Assembly: GCA_017893485.1 (NCBI GenBank) | Contig: CM030364.1 | Location: forward strand, 247,021,818 to 247,085,817 | Source of the DNA: Hemerocallis citrina | Taxonomy: Eukaryota; Streptophyta; Magnoliopsida; Asparagales; Asphodelaceae | Direction: 5' to 3' | Length of the DNA: 64,000 nucleotides | In this document: positions 11,724 to 22,478 of the stretch, piece after piece | Layout of the letters: each line of letters begins with the position of its first letter | Position numbering within the stretch: position 1 is the stretch's first letter | Made by a program: the position numbers and the translations under genes | Notes under the pieces: model-generated | Databases searched by the model: none | Told to the model about the DNA's origin: nothing | The model's input: the letters and a program-made list of their open reading frames with translations, nothing else

Positions 11724-12451
11724 TGTAGCGCCCCGAATTTCCAATATGATATCTCAAAAATACGTGGCACAATTTCCAGCATCAACTTCAATTGCAATAG
11801 TAAACATAGCCAAAAACACAGATAATTTTTATTTCAACTTTTATTACATCACTTGTTTTCAAAACACATCGGAATATAAAACACCTTGAATTATAAACTT
11901 TCTTTTACAACACATCTTTTACAAATTTTACACAAGCTCTATAACATCAATCTAGCACAAGCATCCAAATCCCAAGCTATAAGTACCTACCTGTAAAACA
12001 TGAGGCGAGAGATAACCCTAACCCCCAAACTATAGGAGTCAGCCATAATGGAGTAAGTGACATAAGAGAAAACAACATGAATAAAACATAGAGCATAGAG
12101 TCATGAACAACATGTATTAACAGCAAGAATAAAATGAAATGAGAAATAACAATAAGTAAAGCACGAAAACATCAAGGGATATAAGATAGTAAATAGTAAT
12201 ACATGAAAACATCAAGTGAATCTAGACTAAGTGTCAAGTGTAGGAAAAACAAGAAAACACAAGCATAAAACCAAGTCAAGAAAACATCAATGCTATATGC
12301 TAACTCTCTAATGCATACTTGTCGGATTCTATGCATTCCATAGTACATAGGTCCGGTGCAAGCCCTTATCAATCTCCACTTTATAGGGTTAAATTCCTCG
12401 TTATGAAACTAATCCTACCATGGTGATGAAAACAAGATCCAGAATACTCTG

Positions 12452-12672
12452 CGAATAGGCACCACAGCCCTCGACGCGCAAGCATCATGTAAGAATAGCT
12501 TTAAAACTGGAGAATCACCTCCCAACCGTGTACCCCACAAATAGGCTTGCAAGGCCCTCGACGTGCAGATACACCAGGTACATTCCGTGAATAGGCATAC
12601 CGATCCTCGACACGCGAATGCACCCTACATGCTCCGTGAATAGGCATGCAGATCCTCGACACGCGAACATAT
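12452..12672. repeat. ~50-bp tandem repeat inside LTR
   Basis: Units carry GAATAGGCATGC..GATCCTCGACACGCGAA at about 12454, 12538, 12589 and 12638. It occupies the same relative LTR position as the unrelated arrays at 9390-9745 and 23104-23165. Confidence 0.65.
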
Positions 12673-13317
12673 AAATGTCCTCTCGGGATAGAACAACACA
12701 CAGTCCTGGAATGCATCCGTTGGACTAACGAAATCAATAGCATATACTTACGTTTCCCAAGTTCGATCACATCTCCACTAGTGCATGTCCTTAAGTTGAT
12801 TATTATTAAAAACACAAAATTTCCATCTCTAGAATTAGTGTATCCTGCCGGAATTAATTCCACAACAACCAAACCAAGACCCCATAGGTCTAAATCAACA
12901 AATCTCATCTGCCGGTTCACAGGACTCCCACTCAACTCCTAGAGATCCACAACTCATCCATCAAGACCAAAACTTTCAATAAACTTCACAAATATATCGT
13001 CAAAACGATTGCACGAAGAAAACTTCTTAAACCAACAAAATCTAAATCTTATATAAAATTCCAGAATTCAAATAAATATTAAATCCATTGAATAACCAAA
13101 AACCATATTTTTAAGTTGTAGAACATCACAAAACATCAACTCTTTTGAAAATACGTATAGCTCAATAAGGTTCAAAAGAATACATTTAAAGTTCCAATAT
13201 AAATCTCTATAAAACATTTAAATCTGTAGTAAAACATCTTTTGAAATAATATAATATTAAAGGAACAATCATTCGGAGAAACATCAGAAAAACTCAAGAA
13301 AACATCAGTCAGAGCGG

Positions 13318-13595
13318 TAACAGTCGACTGTAAACAGCAGTCGGTCGACTGTCCAGAGCAAAAACCCAACACATCAAGAAAAATAATTCTAAGTAGTAGC
13401 AGTCGACTGTAAAAGACATCGGTCGACTGTCCAGAGCGAAAATCCAAAACTTCGAGAAAACATCAAACAGTGCAGAGACAGTCGACTGTAAAAATGGTTC
13501 AGTCGACTGTTCCGTGCGAAATTTCAAGAAAACGAGAAAACACAACAGCCAGGTAGCGACGGTCAACTATAAAATTCAACCGGTTGACTGTCGAC
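13318..13595. repeat. GTCGAC palindrome array
   Basis: Paired CAGTCGACTG-type palindromes recur about every 80 bases (13320/13342, 13400/13421, 13479/13500, 13559/13582). They are separated by GTAAA... spacers and AACATC-rich sequence. The last pair is mutated (GGTCAAC, GGTTGAC). The same palindrome recurs through the copia element at 31986-41300. Confidence 0.7.
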
Positions 13596-16050
13596 CTGCA
13601 GACTGCAGTTTTTAGTTGTGCACATTTCAACCGATACAGAGTTTTACTTTATAAAAATGAATTCTATGAAAAGCATATTTCTGATATGATCAAATACGAC
13701 TTGTATGATATATAAGAGTCCATAAATAATCAAAACCACTAAAAATCACAATTTGTTGATTTACTCCAAATAGAACATGAATTGTGCACATATCCCAAAA
13801 TAGAGTTTTTAAGTATCAATCATACATCAAAATAACTACGTTTTGTATTCCAAACCATATCAATACCAAAATAAGTTGGGATATAGTCAAATTCTTCGAA
13901 AACACATAAAGACTCAATTTCTTCAAAAGCAATGAAATACGATCTTCATGTAAAATGCTTGTGCATGTTTGTGCACTAAAAGAACTTCACAAATCCATCA
14001 GTTAAAATTAACAAAGTTTTCAGATTTAAATCTTAGTATTGGAGAAATCCAAATTCAAGTAAAACCTCTCACAAAATCAGAAAATTTCCAATTTAGTCAT
14101 ATCGCATCAAACCCAATTCGATTTATCACAAATCTAATTCTCAAGACATAATCTCTTAATTCATTGGTCCTTCTCAAACTTCCTCAAACTCAATCACCAT
14201 TATTGACTCATAAACATACACGAATTTAACATTACCATAATCGAGTTGCACTCATCCAAACTCTAGAAAAATCTCATCTTTAATCAATGTATGCATGACA
14301 TTCACCATGCTCAATCAAATCAGCATTAATCCAAAAGAAATAGCCTACTCATGATTTAATGGGTCATTCAACAAATCTCAAATCATCCACATGCAATTCT
14401 ACTCATAAATAATTAGGTTTTCATAAAAGATCCAACTTTAATTCACCAATTCATCCAATCCATCATATATATTCATACCCAAACCCTAGAATGCTTTCTA
14501 GTAGATGAAACACCATATACAATATTCAAAGAACAAAACAAAACAAATATATCACTCATCTTGTTGAAGAAATCAAACGAAGACAAATAGAAAATAAGAA
14601 AAGCCTCTCTATAACACCCCAAATTTTTTTTTTCCTGAAAACTAAGTCTCCAAATTCAATTCCTTCAATTTCTATATCACTTTAATCATAAACTAAGAAA
14701 GTTATATTTCAAGAAAAATTTTGACAGAATCTCCCCTGTAAATTTTGCCCCGAAACACAAAAAGCTTACGGAATTCTGCTCAAAATTCCGTAGCTCACAA
14801 AATACACAATAATTTCATGGGCTCCCCAGGCCAAAATGAGCAGAAACATACAGGCAATAATATATATAGCTCTGGGGGCCAAACTCATAACGAATTATCA
14901 ATTATCAAATAAAAACCATAAATTTCTTTGAAAACAAGGTAAAATTTTAGAAAAACCTTTGTAAAACTTACCACAGAGCCCGGTACACCACAACGAGGTG
15001 GGTACGGGTCACAAACATACCATACCACATCGTACTATACTTACCATCATCATATACGTGCTTATACATCCATAATACAATTTAAACTATAAATTCTACT
15101 ATTCACATTACTACACTTATACATCAAATTTAATATAAAAGACTTTACTCAACAAAATCTGTGCCTCACCTCTGCTTTGCTGAGGACCTATAACAGTAGG
15201 GGATTTAGGGTAGTCTAGGGACTCCCTAACTCCCCAAATACTAAGGGGTTAGCCATTTCTGGTGTGAGTATAATTTAAAAATCTACAAATAAATTAAATT
15301 ATATAACGAAAATAATTTTAAACTTACAAACATCGAGTAAGAAGATACATCTTGAACCTCTGAACTTTAAAACATCATACATATGGCTTTATTTTCAATT
15401 ACTCTTCAAATCTGTATCAAATTATAAAATTTACCCATACTCACACATTCCACTATATATATCACATCAATCTCCTATCTATCCTTACTTTATATTCGCA
15501 CAATACGAACTTTCAATCAATCCATTCCTTTTCAATTTGAATCCCCTAACCCGAATATTCGTTTCTCTATTTCCATAAATACTCACATAAAGTCCCTAAC
15601 TCATTTCTTCATACTTTGATAACTCCGCACTTCATTTCCCATTCATTTACAACGAGGAACTCATGACTCATATTCTCAAATACTCATTTTCATTCATAAA
15701 CCCTTTCTTTCTCAATTTCATATTTTATAACACCGCGTTCATTTATTTCTTATAACCCATATCATCACGTATGCATATATCCACATAATACCACATTAAT
15801 TCCTGCCTTATGACAAAATATAACACTTCATTACCTATTGCAATTCACTCACATTTCATCACATCATGAACATATCACTTATTAAATACTCATTCTTATC
15901 ACATCGAAAATATATTTTATAACTCATTCTCATCCCGTTATATCACTTCGCTATTATTCAAGTTAATTTCTGACTAACTTACTTTCATCTTCACTTTGCT
16001 TTATTTCTCATTTCCATCAATCGTTATCACTTTCTAACCAACTCCCCCTG

Positions 16051-16345
16051 CGAATTGAGCCAAGGCAGGTAGTTCCTACTATTTCCACAGAAATAGCAGG
16101 CAGGTAGTTCCTTGACACAATTCCAAGGTACGACTCATATCAATCTGTATTTTACTTTAATAACCCCATACGTAATACAATTACTTCATATCATTATTTA
16201 TCTTTACTTATTTAATTCTTCACTTCCATTGATCATAGCCCTATCATGCCCACTCACCCTGCGAATTATGCCAAGGCAGGTAGTTCCCACTATTTCCACA
16301 GAAACAGCGGGCAGGTAGTTCCTTGACACAATCCCAAGGTGGAAC
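16051..16345. repeat. Two-copy 211-bp repeat with GGCAGGTAGTTCC motif
   Basis: Units start GCGAATT at 16050 and 16261. Each contains two direct copies of GGCAGGTAGTTCC flanking a self-complementary CTATTTCCACAGAAATAG-like core, then CACAATYCCAAGGT. Confidence 0.75.
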
Positions 16346-16715
16346 CACTCATATCATACTGTATTTTACTTCTATGATCACATACATAATATAATTACTT
16401 CGTACCATTCATAAAAACACATGCCTCTTTTATTATTCCATTTTAAATTGACCACGTACTGCATTTATCATTTCTTTTCATCCACTAACTCATAACTCAT
16501 TTTCTTACTCATCCACAATTCACATTTCACTATTCACTTTCTTTTCCACACACAATTCACATTTTGCTATTCCCTTTCTTTACTACCCCATTTATTATTA
16601 ACACTTATTTATTCTTTATTCTCAACTCATAATACACTTACTTTACTATTTCATTTCAGCTTATACCAAACACTTTTCTTTCTCATTCACATTTCATATC
16701 ATATTCATTTTACCC

Positions 16716-17176
16716 CAGGTCTATCCCGGAGTACCAATTCTCTCTCAGGTCTACCCTGAGGTATCAACTCTCTCTCTGGTCTATCCGGAGGTAGCTACTC
16801 TCTCAGGTCCATCCTGGGGAATCAACTCTCTCTCAGGTCAACCCTGAGGTATCATATCTCTCTCCGGTCTATCCGGAGGTATCTGCACTCCCAGGTCCAT
16901 CCTGGGGTATCAACTCTCTCTCAGGTCAACCCTGAGGTATCATATCTCTCTCCGGTCTATCCGGAGGTATCTGCACTCCCAGGTCCATCCTGGGGTATCA
17001 ACTCTCTCCCAGGTCAACCCTGAGGTATCTACTCTCTCCGGTCTATCCGGAGGTATCTGCACTCCCAGGTCTATACTGGGGTATCAACTCTCTCTCAGGT
17101 CAACCCTGAGGTATCTACTCTCTCCGGTCTATCCGGAGGTATCTGCACTCCCAGGTCCATCCTGGGGTATCAACTC
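16716..17176. repeat. 29-bp hairpin minisatellite with trimeric higher-order repeat
   Basis: Sixteen monomers of about 29 bp each read as stem-TCNAY-stem followed by GGTATC and a CTCTCT/GCACTCCC tail. Three monomer types alternate as an ~87-bp trimer: CAGG-TCAAC-CCTG, CCGG-TCTAT-CCGG and CAGG-TCCAT-CCTG. The stem arms change together between types. Confidence 0.85.
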
Positions 17177-17874
17177 AAGCCAACCGAACTTATTGCCATT
17201 AACATTTTCTTTTCATATTAACACCTCCCTTTCAATGCATCACACCAAGGAAAATATCACTGTAATTAATATATAAAATCATCACATCATAATATTACAC
17301 ATTACATCTGTACTGTATTATTTATTTGATCATTACCTCACACATCATGAATATATCATACTATTTATTATCTCAATATTACATGATTGCATACGCCCAA
17401 TAGATCAACACATCACAACATCATATATATATTAATACACCAATTACTTTACCATCACACGAGATATTCAAAATCACAACAATTCACCACACACCGACAT
17501 CTTATATAAATGTAACTTATCCCCGTATATATATACATACTAATCCATCATCTATAAGTTTATATCATTACCCCTCATTCCGTAATTCATATCAATCATT
17601 CGTATTAGATTAAGATTCACTTAAAACAACAAATATGTAAATATATTCATACTCACATAGCATCCCGCGAAGACTCGAAGCGCCATCTCGCATCCAAGTC
17701 GCCAATATTTCCTATTATCAAATTTCAACACAATTAAAACTCAAATCATCCAAATCAATCACAAGGCCAATAACCCTATTCCAAACATCACACAAGCGTT
17801 CATTGAACGCCTGGGATACACACGTGCATTGCACGTAATAGATAAATTTCTACGGGGGTTTTTATCCCCTAACA

Positions 17875-18065
17875 ATTACTAAAATCACCCCCAACTTTTC
17901 TAATAGCTCTACTAAAATTCTACTACTGTGAAGAAGATAATTCTCACCAAATGATCTCCCACCACTCTCGATATCACATTCTTCGTAATATCGATCAGCA
18001 ATCAATTCTTTCCTTGATGGTGTTGCCACCGTCAATGCTCCGTCTGGAAACACCTTAAGCTCCAC
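17875..18065 (-). pseudogene. Fragment of Ty3 pol, protease region
   Basis: The minus-strand reading from 18065 has an ELKVFPDGALTVATPSRKEL-like stretch followed by a YEECDIESGGR-like stretch. This resembles the segment after the aspartic protease core of Tekay/Del chromoviruses, where '...VATPSGKEL...R.Y.DC.I.I.GR' is common. It then runs out of similarity toward 17875. No catalytic DTG/DSG is present. It lies 195 bases beyond the gag remnant with noncoding sequence between, so pol has been largely deleted. The recognition is from memory of the family and is moderate at best. Confidence 0.4.
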
Positions 18066-18260
18066 ACCTAAGACTAGCTAAAATTGGGCGACACAAATGT
18101 ATGCAAGAAAACAGTATCAAATAAAACTTTAGTTTTTATTCCATTAACCCAAAACAAATTCTGTTACATGGAGAAAGATACTCAAATCTCCAATTTATTC
18201 TCAAACAAAGTTTTACTTAATACATAAATGAATAAATTCAAAATTCTTGCACACCCCGGA

Positions 18261-19300
18261 TCACATCCCTAGGTTACCCACATCCTCCTCAGTCAATGCG
18301 AACACTCGCCACTGCCTCAGAACTTTGCCTCCGCCTGCACCATCATTCTTCAGCTGCGGAGAGTTTGGTCTGAGATGCCCTTCACGACCACACTGATAAC
18401 AAACCTGTGCCCTCTGAGGCTTGGTGCATGCTGCCTGATAATGACCTGCCTCTCCACAATTGAAACAAGTCACGCCTGAAATTGTGGGTGCCTTCTTCAC
18501 TGGCCCACTGAACTTACCTTGCTTCACTGGGAACTCCTTTCCACTCTGACTATCTGCTGGCCTCTTGTTCTTGTTCCAAGTCTCCTGCTTCTTCTGAAAT
18601 TGGTCCATATCTTCTTCTGTCATAGCTGCTCTCCTGACCAGCTTATCAAACATCCTGATGCCCAAAGGAATCATCCTGGACCTCAAATTCGGCCTCAAGC
18701 CCTGCTCAAACTTCTTGGCCTTCTTCGCTTCATTAATAATTAGCTCCGGTGCATACCTCGACAGCTGAGCGAACATTGTCTCATATTCGCGCACTGTCAT
18801 GCTACCTTACTGCAGATTTAAGAATTTTGTTGCCTTCCTCTCCTGAATATCCAAGGGAAAGAAACGATCTCTGAACTCATCCAGAAAAGCCTCCCAAGTC
18901 ACTTGCTAATCCCCAAACATCCTCTTCACCGACTGCCACCAAATGTCAGCATCCTTCTCTAACTGCATCACAGCCAATTTCACCTTATTGACTGCTGAAG
19001 TCTCTAAGACTTCGAACACCATCTCCATCTGTCTAATCCAATCATCAGCCCTATCTGGATCGGACTGCCCCTCAAATACAGGAGGCTTCATCCGCTTGAA
19101 GGACTCAACCTGCTTGATAGGATCAGCATGAGCAAACACTGGTCTTGCCCCCAAATCTGATTCTGCACCATATTAGCTGCCATGAATGTGTTCAAGGTCT
19201 GATACACCTTGTCAATCTCAGTCTCAAGGTCAATTCCTGCTCTATGGGAACCTTTTACTCCATCACCATTACCACCATTCCTGGTTCTGGGTCCTGCCAT
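18261..19300 (-). pseudogene. Retrotransposon gag, Ty3/gypsy Tekay/Del-like, decayed
   Basis: Gag is the structural protein of the particle. The reading starts at 19300 (MAGPRTRNGG), shifts frame near 19154-19165 in a G-run, and then shows the Retrotrans_gag core (PPVFEGQSDPDRADDWIRQM... and W...F.DEFRDRFFP). A TAG at 18906-18908 and a TAA at 18807-18809 (minus strand) interrupt it. The last open part (18800-18261) has two zinc knuckles. The first, CFNCGEAGHYQAAC, is intact (CX2CX4HX4C). The second, CYQCGREGHLRPNS, has lost its final Cys to Ser. The 5' LTR and primer site lie just upstream on the minus strand. Confident as gag; lineage from general resemblance. Confidence 0.85.
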
Positions 19301-19522
19301 TCTACTGAATTCTGCAAAATGAGGGTAAAGTTAGAACATCACAACATAATTCACATCCATATCCATATCCCATGGCAAAACCCCAACCATACCCCAAGCC
19401 AAAACATCATGTTCTAACTCTATGTGATACTCACACTCTAATGTCCACACCTAGGTACTCACACTCTAGTGTCCACACTTAGGTTTATTTTTATACTATG
19501 CTTATTATTACTATTGAAGCAT

Positions 19523-19534
19523 GCTCTGATACCA
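19523..19534 (-). other. Primer binding site, tRNA-Met type
   Basis: The plus strand reads GCTCTGATACCA, the exact complement of TGGTATCAGAGC. It lies 5 bases from the LTR terminus and fixes the minus orientation of this element. Confidence 0.9.
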
Positions 19535-19539
19535 ATCTT

Positions 19540-20180
19540 TGTAGCGCTCTGAATTTCCAATATGATATCTCATAAATACGTGGCACAATTCCCAGCATCA
19601 ACTTCAATTGCAATAGTAAATATAGCCAAAAACATAGATAATTTTTATTTCAACTTTTATTACATCACTTGTTTATAAAACACAGCGAAATACAAAACAC
19701 CTTGAATTACAAACTTTCTTTTACAACACATATTTTACAAATTTTACACAAGCTCTATAACATCAATCTAGCACAAGGATCCAAATCCCAAGCTATAAGC
19801 ACCTACTAGTAAAACATGAGGCTAGAGATAACCCTAACCCCAAAACTATAGGGGTCAGCCATAACGGATTGAGTGACATAAGAGAAAACAACATGAATAA
19901 AACATAGAGCATAAAGTCATCAACAACATGTATTAACAGCAAGAATAAAATGAAATGAGAAATAACAATAAGTAAAGCACGAAAACATCAAGAAATATAA
20001 TATAGTAAATAGTAATACATAAAAATATCAAGTGAATCTAGACTAAGTGTCAAGTGTAGGAAAAATAGGAAAACACAAGCATAAAAACAAGTCAAGAAAA
20101 CATCAATGCTATATGCTGACTCTCTAATGCATACTTGTCAGATTCTATGCATTCCATAGTACATAGGTTCGGTGCAACCC
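19540..20180 (-). mobile_element. 5' LTR, truncated, of the minus-strand element
   Basis: On the plus strand it begins TGTAGCGCTCTGAATTTCC and matches 11724-12370 closely, including TATGCATTCCATAGTACATA at 20146-20165. Similarity stops at about 20180, so the distal ~2 kb or more of the LTR is missing. Confidence 0.8.
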
Positions 20181-20294
20181 CCTCTAGCACGTCTCTCCCC
20201 AAACCTCGACATCACCTCCGACGTTGTTTCCTCCCACGCACAACGTCGTCTTTTTCGATGTTTCCGAACCACCGCATTCATTAAGGTATTATTT

Positions 20295-21310
20295 TCACTA
20301 GAATTTGGGAATAGTATAGGTTGAAGATGGGGATGATTGCGATATTAGAATCAAGAATGGGATTTAGTAAGGTTTCTTCCACTTTTCCCTTTTGGCTATT
20401 GCCTCATGCATATTTGAATAGGAAACACTAGTAAACCTAGAATTTCGATACTTAATTTTTAGAATTGTGTTTTGCTCATCAAATGTTCGATGAAATACCT
20501 ATGTAGCATGCAAGGTATTTGGGAAAATGCTTTTGAGAAATTTTGGTTAACTAAATCAATTGTGTCTGTGTGGCGTATATGTTAATTTTGCTTAACCAAA
20601 TCAACTATAATTTTTTTTTTTGAAATCCCGAAATTTGGATTTGGAGAAGAGTACGGGTTGAAGACGATGATGATTGCAGTGTCGGATTCAAGAATGAGAT
20701 TTGTTAAGGTTTCTTCTACTTTTTCTTTTTTGCTATTACCACATACATATCTGAATAGAAAACACTTAAAAACCCTTGAAAACCTACAATTCTGGTACGT
20801 AATTTCTAAAATTGTGCTTTGCTCATTAAGTGTTCAGTGAAACGCCTATGTAGCACGCAAGGTGTTTGTGAAAATGCTTTTGAAAATTTTTGCTTAACTA
20901 AATCAAATGTATCATATGTGTGGTGCATATATTAATTTAGCATAATTTACCACATGATTTCATTTTCAATTTCTATTTTTTGTTTCTAGAATCTCGAAAT
21001 TTGAATTTTGGTAAGAGTGCAGGTTAAAGACTGGGATGAGTGCGGTGTTGGATCCAAGAATGAGATTTGGCAAGAAAGGGGGTGGTGAAGGGCAGGGTAA
21101 GGCGGACGAGAGATGCAGGAGGGTGTTGGAGCGGGGGACGTCTCGGCGATTGAGGACGGCGGAGACGCTAGAGAGGAAGGAGGAGTGGAGGGCTTCATCA
21201 GTGAGGGTGTGGATTTGGGAGGGGGAGGGGAGACTCGAGATGAGGTGGGCCATGACCACAGTGTTGTCGATCAGGATTTACATAAAGGCGGGACTGTGAG
21301 CATATTTTTT
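20295..21310. repeat. Threefold tandem duplication with coding-like end
   Basis: Three diverged copies share GGTTGAAGA-GATGATTGCGGT-GGATTCAAGAATGAGATTTG (anchors at 20321, 20658 and 21024; periods 337 and 366) followed by GTTTCTTCCACTTTT. The first two continue into AT-rich DNA. The third continues into GC-rich sequence whose minus strand is open from 21259 to 20966 (97 codons, starting MVMAHLISSLPSPSQ). It may be an exon fragment of a host gene, but I do not recognise it. Confidence 0.6.
20966..21259 (-). pseudogene. Unrecognised coding-like fragment
   Basis: This is a 97-codon open frame rich in Ser, Leu and Pro (LTDEALHSSFLSSVSAVLNR in the middle). Its composition resembles a plant first exon more than random DNA. 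It lies at the end of a tandem triplication whose other copies lack it. No domain or catalytic motif is visible, and no splice partner was found. It could be a captured gene fragment or chance. Confidence 0.2.
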
Positions 21311-21827
21311 AGTGTAAATTCAACTAAACTATACTTTTGAAGAGATAATTTCTCTCAATTCTCTTGCACTTTGTTGGAGTTCCATATAATTTTATGAGTC
21401 TCTCAAATTATTTTAGTCTGTACAATTTGCACAGGGAATGCAACACTAAGAAACTATTGATATTGGCTCACCATGTTCAATGTTAAGCAAGATACGAGTT
21501 CCAGCCACATTGTGTTTGATACAGTCTCCTAGTAATCTTTTCCATCATACAAGCAGAAAAATAAGACTGAAGTCTACTGTGTTGTTGATCATGGTTGAAT
21601 CATTCTTCTTGGTTAATTATGTTGTATTATGCATTTGAATATTGCTAGAGTGCTGATGTATTGGAATGTTTTTCTAGCAAGAGATCTTTATAGTTGATTA
21701 TGCTTAGTATTGTTGAAGTTCTTATTTTTTACTACAACAAATTTAGAAATGTGAAGTCAATCTACACTTGCAATACACTTACTTTATTCATCCTGAATGT
21801 GCAAGTGATGGCCGTTGAGTGGCCAAT
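21311..21827. other. Intergenic, no gene seen
   Basis: AT-rich unique-looking sequence leads up to the 5' target-site copy of the Tat-lineage element. No repeat structure or ORF can be supported. Confidence 0.4.
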
Positions 21828-21832
21828 AACAG

Positions 21833-22441
21833 TGATATGGCTAAAAATAGAACCAAGTTGGGACCGTTCAAATTAGGCACGAATCTTGAAGCTCCCAGGG
21901 GTAAAATGGTAATTTTCACCACAAACTGGTCTGAAATGGGAACTGGGTCTTTCTTCATAGCCCAATAACCCAAAAACAGATCTGTCCTATTGGGTATGGG
22001 TGGTAGCCCGCCACAAACCAGCCCAGCATGATTAAAGAGTAATTCAAATTTATGATTATCCTTAAGAGGCGGTTTAAACTAAAACTCTTATCATGAAATG
22101 ATTTAAACTCTACATCTTATCCAAAATCACCGGGGTATATGGATAAATGATTATCTCTAAACTGTCTCTAAAGGCAACTATAAATATCCCTCTCCCCCCA
22201 CCATAAAAAAGGTAATCAATCTTTTTTCCTCAAAAGCTCAATCATAATCTTCCTGACAACTGACTTGAGCATCGGGGGATTCATCGCTGGGATCCATCCT
22301 GGTGTATCGAATTTTTTGTAGGTTAACAGCGGCAGCAAGAAACAATCAAATGTCCGTGAAGGCCAACAGGTTTGCCTTTATTATTTCTGAAAGAATCCAC
22401 AAATTCATCTGTTTGCTCCCACACCAAATTTAGCAACAATA
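21833..22441 (+). mobile_element. 5' LTR of the Tat-lineage TR-GAG
   Basis: It starts TGATATGGCTAAAAATAGAACC-like and ends GCAACAATA. It matches 31387-31985 plus 41308-41316 closely, and in inverse orientation 55072-55649. The terminal ATA probably derives from ACA, which the inverse copy retains. Confidence 0.85.
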
Positions 22442-22443
22442 GA

Positions 22444-22461
22444 TTGGCGCCGTCTGTGGGA
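22444..22461 (+). other. Primer binding site, TTGGCGCC type
   Basis: TTGGCGCCGTCTGTGGGA is the primer site found in Tat-type (Retand/Ogre relatives) Ty3 elements. It lies two bases after the LTR. Confidence 0.8.
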
Positions 22462-22478
22462 AACAAAAAGAAATCCTG

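Larger units (their letters stand above)
11724..14609 (-). mobile_element. LTR (3' LTR) of minus-strand Tekay/Del-like element
   Basis: On the plus strand it begins TGTAGCGCCCCGAATTTCC, and the first ~645 bases match 19540-20180. It is therefore one of an LTR pair read on the minus strand. It carries the conserved TATGCATTCCATAGTACATA motif (12330-12349), a tandem repeat at 12452-12672 and a GTCGAC palindrome array at 13318-13595. The right boundary (14609) is only inferred from the start of another LTR-like terminus. No polypurine tract was found. Confidence 0.55.
14610..17874 (-). mobile_element. Probable LTR block of another giant-LTR element
   Basis: It begins TATAACACCCC, a decayed TGTAACACCCC terminus, and ends near a CACGTGCATTGCACGTA palindrome plus CCCCTAACA. 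It resembles the minus-strand 5' end of the other long LTRs here. It contains the 16051 and 16716 repeats and no coding capacity. The flanks (CTCTC and ATTAC) do not form a target duplication, so the boundaries are tentative. It may be a nested LTR or part of the surrounding element. Confidence 0.4.

Noticed and set aside
16716..17176. Regularly spaced short repeats as a CRISPR-like array
   Set aside because: Monomers are contiguous with no unique spacers, and the context is plant LTR DNA; it is a minisatellite.
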